Positions 15,771 through 18,914 of a stretch of DNA of 18,914 nt are shown here, piece by piece. Location: assembly GCA_031411695.1 (NCBI GenBank), contig JANOBO010000236.1, forward strand, positions 1 to 18,914, written 5' to 3'. The notes beneath the pieces are model-generated. The model did not search any database. It was given only the letters and a program-made list of their open reading frames with translations, and had not been told where the DNA came from. Source of the stretch: JAIBCL01 sp031411695 (GTDB lineage: Bacteria > Verrucomicrobiota > Verrucomicrobiia > Verrucomicrobiales > Verrucomicrobiaceae). How positions within the stretch are numbered: the stretch's first letter is position 1; each line of letters begins with the position of its first letter. Both the position numbers and the translations under genes were made by a program.

Positions 15771-17192
15771 TCACAGGCGCTTCGGATCAAATGACGTCTT
15801 CGGCACTGTGCCTGCGGCGCTTCGCGCGAGGCGGGCGCGGAGCTTTCTGATGATCGAGGCTTTGTCGGGCTGCTGCGCGCGGTTGATGAACTCGTTTGCA
15901 TCCGTGCGGTGATCGTATAGCTCCGCGCCCGCGCGGCCCTCATCCCACTCCGTGTAGCGCCAGTGCTCGGTGCGGATGCTGCGGCCCATGATCGGCGTGC
16001 CATCGCCCGGACGAAGAATCTGAGTGAAGGCGGCATGCGGCCACTCGCATCCGGGATCATCAAGCAGCGGACGCAGGCTTCTTCCGGCGAGATGCCTGGA
16101 CGCATCAAGTCCCGCCAACTCGGCGAGCGTGGGGTAGAGATCCACAAACTCGACGATGCGCGGTGAGCTGCGGCCATTCCCCGCAGCCTTGGGCGCGCGG
16201 ATGATGAGCGGCGCGCGTGCGGACTCTTCAAACAAGGTGCGCTTCTGCCAGATGCCACCGTGCTCACCGAGGTGATAGCCGTGGTCGCTCCAGAAGACGA
16301 CGACGGTGTTCCCGGCAAGACCCAGCTGATCCAGCGCATCGAGCACGCGACCGATCTGCGCATCGACAAACGACACGCACGCAAGGTAGGCGCGCAGGGC
16401 CTCGCGGCAGGCCTCGGGCGAGAGACCGTAGTTCGGCCCGAGGTTGTTATGCGCGAAGGCGGCAGGCGGGATGTCAGCGCGATCATCCGTGGGCGATTCG
16501 GGCAGCCTGATCTGATCGAGCGGATAGATCTCGAAGTATTTTCTCGGCGCGACGAAAGGCGTGTGCGGGCGGAAGAATCCGGCGGCGATGAAGAAAGGCT
16601 TTCCGTGAGATTGCCGGAGCAGGCGGATCACCTCGGTGCCGGTCATGCCATCCGTTTGTTCCTCGTCCCCGCCGTCCGCAGCCAACCAGCTCAGCGCCGC
16701 GCTCACGGGCTTGCCCGGAGTGGGGTTGATGATCTTCGATTCGTCGGTGACATCGCGGCCTTTGGGATTGCTCACGCTCTCCCACGAAGGCGCATCATCG
16801 AGGCCATCCGTGCCGATGCCGTTCGGGACATCGTAATGATAGATCTTCCCGACGCGGGCGATGAGCCAGCCGCCATTTCTAAAAAGCTGCGGCAGCGTGA
16901 TGACGTCCGGATTTTGCGCGCGAAAATGCCGCGACAGGTCAAACACACCGCACACGTCGGGCCGCAGTCCGGTCATCAACGAGGCACGACTTGGATTGCA
17001 CAAGGGAACCTGGCAGTAAGCGCGATCAAACCGCACACCGCACACCGCGAGCCGGTCCAAGTGCGGCGTCTTGGCGAGTGGATGACCGGCCGGCCCGATC
17101 ACACTGCCCAAGTCATCGACCGAGATGAAGAGCACGTTTGGCCTGGCCGCGTCTGGCTTCGGCGCGGGTCCGTCTGCCGCCAAGCTCTGCAC
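15771..17192 (-). CDS. Iduronate-2-sulfatase-like sulfatase lacking a signal peptide
   Basis: A 473-residue S1 sulfatase. NVLFISVDDLGS holds the first metal Asp pair (26-27). The formylglycine motif is V-P-L-C-N-P-S-R-A-S with Cys65. The second metal site is in FWSDHGYHLGEHGG, and GIWQKRTLFEESARAPLIIR is typical of iduronate-2-sulfatase-like enzymes. The catalytic domain appears complete. The 5' end is odd: the first possible start is GTG at 17192, only 17 residues before the fold begins, and a TGA lies nine codons upstream in frame. The remaining QSLAADGPAPKPDAARPNV looks like the end of a signal peptide plus mature start, so export information seems to have been lost. A PA14 ORF overlaps its first 80 bp. 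It converges with the sigma-GloVer gene (30-bp gap). Confidence 0.88.
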   Translation of the reverse strand: MQSLAADGPAPKPDAARPNVLFISVDDLGSVIGPAGHPLAKTPHLDRLAVCGVRFDRAYCQVPLCNPSRASLMTGLRPDVCGVFDLSRHFRAQNPDVITLPQLFRNGGWLIARVGKIYHYDVPNGIGTDGLDDAPSWESVSNPKGRDVTDESKIINPTPGKPVSAALSWLAADGGDEEQTDGMTGTEVIRLLRQSHGKPFFIAAGFFRPHTPFVAPRKYFEIYPLDQIRLPESPTDDRADIPPAAFAHNNLGPNYGLSPEACREALRAYLACVSFVDAQIGRVLDALDQLGLAGNTVVVFWSDHGYHLGEHGGIWQKRTLFEESARAPLIIRAPKAAGNGRSSPRIVEFVDLYPTLAELAGLDASRHLAGRSLRPLLDDPGCEWPHAAFTQILRPGDGTPIMGRSIRTEHWRYTEWDEGRAGAELYDHRTDANEFINRAQQPDKASIIRKLRARLARSAAGTVPKTSFDPKRL

Positions 17193-17565
17193 GATGGCGG
17201 TGGATCAACCGAATCTGCCCCCGCATCTCGCCCGTGCCTTGAAAGAAGGTGCGCTGCACAATGAGTTGATCGTCCACCCAAAGCCGCGCCGCATCATCCG
17301 CCGTGACCGTGAAGGTATAAAGCTCCGAGTAACCCGCCTCAATCTGCCCCGCCCAAGCAATGCAATAAGTATCCGCCGCCGTGATCGCCGTGCCGGATGG
17401 AATGGCCGTGCCGAAGTTGAAGTTTAGCGAGGCATCCGTGCGCGTCGTCACCACCGTGGTGAACGTCGTGTTGTCGTAGTATTTGCCCGTGAGTCCCGTG
17501 CCCGCCGGGGCGAGAGCGGAGGTGGTGAGGAGCAGGAAAATTGCGAGAGCACATTGGACTATCAA
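17113..17565 (-). pseudogene. Truncated PA14-domain protein running into the sulfatase gene
   Basis: From a TTG at 17565 the frame encodes a plausible signal peptide (IVQCALAIFLLLTTSALAPA) and then a PA14 domain, a carbohydrate-binding beta-barrel: GLTGKYYDNTTFT, TRTDASLNFNFG, the core WAGQIEAGYSELYTFTVTAD and DAARLWVDDQLIVQ. The domain is recognisable to about residue 120 (MRGQIRLI), then stops being PA14-like; the last 30 residues are the sulfatase 5' region read in another frame. The normal C-terminal third of the PA14 domain is missing. The simplest reading is a deletion that joined a truncated PA14 gene to a sulfatase lacking its start. It could still be translated as a short secreted protein coupled to the sulfatase. 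Confidence 0.65.
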
Positions 17566-17580
17566 GGATCGGAGCGGGAC

Positions 17581-17775
17581 GAGGCGAAGCCTCCTTGGAC
17601 TGCGTGCAGCCCTGCTGCCGCTTTCTCAAGCCAGCCTGCTGGCGTGCAGGCCGATGGACATTGTTCGCAGCGTGAAGGCTCCGCCCACGCGGCTGTGGCT
17701 CTGCTTTGCAGGCCGTGGAGACGTTCGCGGCAGCTGGGCTGCCTCGGAAAAGCGGCAGCAGGCTGCCGCAGTCCA
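17581..17775. repeat. REP-like unit, copy 1
   Basis: Starts with the small hairpin GAGGC-GAA-GCCTC (17581-17593). A left inverted repeat (17596-17626, degenerate, containing TGCAGCCCTGCTGCCGC) and a right inverted repeat (17747-17775, containing GCGGCAGCAGGCTGCCGC) bound a middle part with CCAGC-CT-GCTGG. It aligns along its whole length with copy 2 in the same orientation; by eye most positions agree. The right arm is identical to that of copy 2 over 29 bp, while the left arm has picked up changes. Confidence 0.85.
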
Positions 17776-17801
17776 AGGCCTTCGGCTTCTGGGGCGCACG
17801 A

Positions 17802-18389
17802 TTATACATCTCCGTCCTCCTTTGCGATCTCTTCATAATGAAAGCTGGCGATGGTCTTCACCCACGCTGGGGTCACCGACCGTTTAAAAGTCGCGGCACT
17901 GCACCATTTCCAATCCGACGCGACCGGCACCAAGCCATGATGCTTCGGATTCTGGTGCACATAGTTCAGTCGAGCCAAGTAGCTACGCTGATATGTCAAA
18001 TGGGTCTCTCTGAAGTTCTGCCAGAGACGAGTGCGCCCAGGCGTGGTGTCTTCCAGATTGAGCCGTTTGGTGGATAGGCTGTGGAGCTTCTGAAGCAGAG
18101 GTCCCAGCGTCTCCGCATTGCCTTGCGGGCTGTGAGCGACCACATGGTAATGATTCGACAACACCGCCCAAGCTTCTAATCGCCAGTTCTTCTCGGAGAA
18201 TCTCTCAAAGAGCATCTGTTGAAACCAATCACGTCGCTCAGGCGTGTGGAGCCATTGAATCTGATCGTGGGTTCTCGCCGTGACGAAATACACCCCAGCC
18301 TCTGAAAGTCGATGTGGCGGCGCATGAGGCCAATCGAGCGAGCCTTTTGCTGTTTCGTCATCTGTGGGGAGTTGTGTATTCGTATTCAT
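17802..18389 (-). CDS. REP-associated tyrosine transposase (RAYT, Y1_Tnp / IS200-like)
   Basis: A 195-residue single-stranded-DNA nuclease of the HUH Y1 superfamily that cleaves and rejoins REP palindromes. The metal-binding HxH is at residues 80-82 within WAVLSNHYHVVAH. The catalytic Tyr is expected at 143 within LARLNYVHQNPKHHGLV, the family's signature helix, and a trailing SDWKWCSAATF motif is also typical. The N-terminus has the family's EAGVYFVTARTHD segment. Length and both ends look complete, so it is probably functional. The ATG at 18389 is set by the N-terminal motif. Its ribosome binding site (AAGGAGG, 18402-18408) belongs to the adjacent REP unit. Many RAYTs are single-copy, domesticated genes rather than multiplying transposons. 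Confidence 0.93.
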   Translation of the reverse strand: MNTNTQLPTDDETAKGSLDWPHAPPHRLSEAGVYFVTARTHDQIQWLHTPERRDWFQQMLFERFSEKNWRLEAWAVLSNHYHVVAHSPQGNAETLGPLLQKLHSLSTKRLNLEDTTPGRTRLWQNFRETHLTYQRSYLARLNYVHQNPKHHGLVPVASDWKWCSAATFKRSVTPAWVKTIASFHYEEIAKEDGDV

Positions 18390-18408
18390 AGCGAGGCGAA
18401 GCCTCCTT
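18390..18408 (-). promoter_or_regulatory. RAYT ribosome binding site inside a REP hairpin
   Basis: Read on the minus strand the sequence is AAGGAGGCTTCGCCTCGCT directly before the RAYT ATG. AAGGAGG is a full-strength Shine-Dalgarno sequence, 12 nt from the start codon. Its GAGG is part of the stem GAGGC-TTC-GCCTC (18393-18405), so the site would be hidden when the hairpin forms. Regulation by this fold is inference. Confidence 0.6.
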
Positions 18409-18584
18409 GGACTGCGGCAGCCTGCTGCCGCTTTTCTAAGCCAGCCTGCTGGCGAAAAGGCCGATGGATGCCCTTCGAAGCGTGAATGCTCCGCCCACGC
18501 GGTAGCGGCTCGGCTTTGCAGTCCACGGAGACGAATACGGCAGCAGGCTGCCTCGGAAAAGCGGCAGCAGGCTGCCGCAGTCCA
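18393..18584. repeat. REP-like unit, copy 2, with perfect 29-bp inverted repeats
   Basis: The small hairpin at 18393-18405 is followed by a left inverted repeat (18408-18436) and a right one (18556-18584) that are perfect reverse complements over 29 bp, giving a 177-bp unit. Each arm is itself a palindrome, GCGGCAG-CCTG-CTGCCGC. The interior has CCAGC-CT-GCTGG and a conserved CTCCGCCCACGCGG. Frames running through the unit give short Arg/Ala-rich ORFs such as 18436-18618 on the minus strand, which I consider spurious. Confidence 0.9.
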
Positions 18585-18614
18585 TGGTGCTTCGCACTTC
18601 TATTCGTTGATTAA

Positions 18615-18914
18615 TCATGGTTTCGTGACTTTGAGATGCACAAAGCGCCTTGCCGTTACCGCAGGCACGACGGCTTTGATTTGTTGAGTGGTGGCTCCTT
18701 CGGTCAAGACGCTGCTCGTCACGCCTGCGCTGCTCCAGGCGGCCAAATCATCGCTCCACTCGACGGTGTAGCTCACTTCGGTGGCGGCTTTGTTTTTGGT
18801 ATAGATGAACTCCAGCGTGTTGCCGGCCATCGTGGCGGACTGCGGCACTTTGTCGTTCAAGGCCACATTCATCGCGGTGGCGTATTCTATGAGTTTCGTT
18901 ACGCCGTCGTTGTC
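18615..18914 (-). CDS. C-terminal end of a large secreted protein (partial)
   Basis: The frame is open from the window edge to a TGA at 18615-18617 and gives 99 residues; the 5' part lies beyond the window. It begins DNDGVTKLIEYATAMN, a calcium-binding-like D-x-D-G hinge seen just before the C-terminal module of many long verrucomicrobial exported proteins. It continues with LEFIYTKNKAATEVSYTVEW and SDDLAAWSSAGV, ending RRFVHLKVTKP. That last module is probably a beta-sandwich with a cell-surface or sorting role, which is inference. An internal ATG at 18872 is unlikely to be the true start. It lies upstream of the RAYT locus on the same strand. Confidence 0.8.
   Translation of the reverse strand, partial: DNDGVTKLIEYATAMNVALNDKVPQSATMAGNTLEFIYTKNKAATEVSYTVEWSDDLAAWSSAGVTSSVLTEGATTQQIKAVVPAVTARRFVHLKVTKP

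Larger units (their letters stand above)
17581..18584. mobile_element. RAYT locus: transposase gene bracketed by two REP-like units
   Basis: A REP-associated tyrosine transposase gene (17802-18389) lies between two direct copies of a palindromic unit. The gaps are tight: 26 bp from the first unit's end to the gene's stop codon, and about 20 bp from its start codon to the inverted repeat of the second unit. This arrangement is a hallmark of RAYT/REP systems, where the transposase acts on the palindromes at its flanks. I see no target-site duplication. Confidence 0.75.

Noticed and set aside
15392..17264. Long frames 15392-16486 (-) and 16260-17264 (+) overlapping the second sulfatase
   Set aside because: They overlap the sulfatase frame, which carries clear catalytic motifs, and have low-complexity Arg/Ala-rich translations.
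17339..17887. ORFs running through REP copy 1 (17339-17836 -, 17483-17887 +, 17554-17838 +)
   Set aside because: Translations of palindromic repeat DNA (e.g. CGSLLPLFRGS), a known source of spurious proteins in this group.
18436..18618. 60-residue minus-strand ORF in REP copy 2
   Set aside because: Same repeat-derived CGSLLPLFRGS pattern as in copy 1; no independent support.

Overview
The window is GC-rich bacterial chromosome, most likely from the Verrucomicrobiota (a Verrucomicrobium/Prosthecobacter-like lineage). The lineage is inferred from the gene mix: two Cys-type sulfatases, two secreted PQQ-like beta-propeller proteins, a PmoA-type/DUF6807 protein, a PA14-domain protein, a sigma factor fused to GloVer repeats, and a REP-associated transposase whose palindromes resemble repeats common in that phylum. 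No rRNA, tRNA or CRISPR array was seen.

Layout. Positions 1-860 are largely non-coding: a 42-bp tandem array with 21-bp substructure (70-452), two related palindromes (553-636) and one doubtful small ORF. Positions 862-5240 hold housekeeping genes: purD (+), then on the minus strand a YdcF/DUF218 membrane protein, mscL with a clear terminator, a carbon-nitrogen hydrolase, a 140-bp inverted-repeat element and a GNAT acetyltransferase. Positions 5352-7297 (+) hold the two ends of what looks like an internally deleted secreted M14-type peptidase gene, followed by an intact secreted sulfatase. Positions 7337-10978 (-) are a probable three-gene operon: DUF6807 protein, then two secreted PQQ-like propellers. 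Divergent from it lies a single gene (11193-15740, +) for a 1515-residue protein. It starts as an ECF-type sigma factor, passes through one or two hydrophobic segments, and continues as 14 GloVer repeats, an Fn3-like module, an InlB-type repeat and a C-terminal beta-rich region.

The right end (15771-18914, -) looks rearranged. A sulfatase without signal peptide is abutted and overlapped by a truncated PA14-domain ORF. Next comes a RAYT gene lying exactly between two direct copies of a roughly 180-bp REP-like palindromic unit. Last is the C-terminal end of a large secreted protein that runs off the window.

How they may work together (inference): the sulfatases and DUF6807/propeller genes fit envelope-level degradation of sulfated polysaccharide. 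The sigma-GloVer fusion, divergent from the operon, is a candidate one-protein surface sensor and transcription factor. The RAYT locus, whose upstream REP copy appears to supply the RAYT ribosome binding site, is the second notable system.
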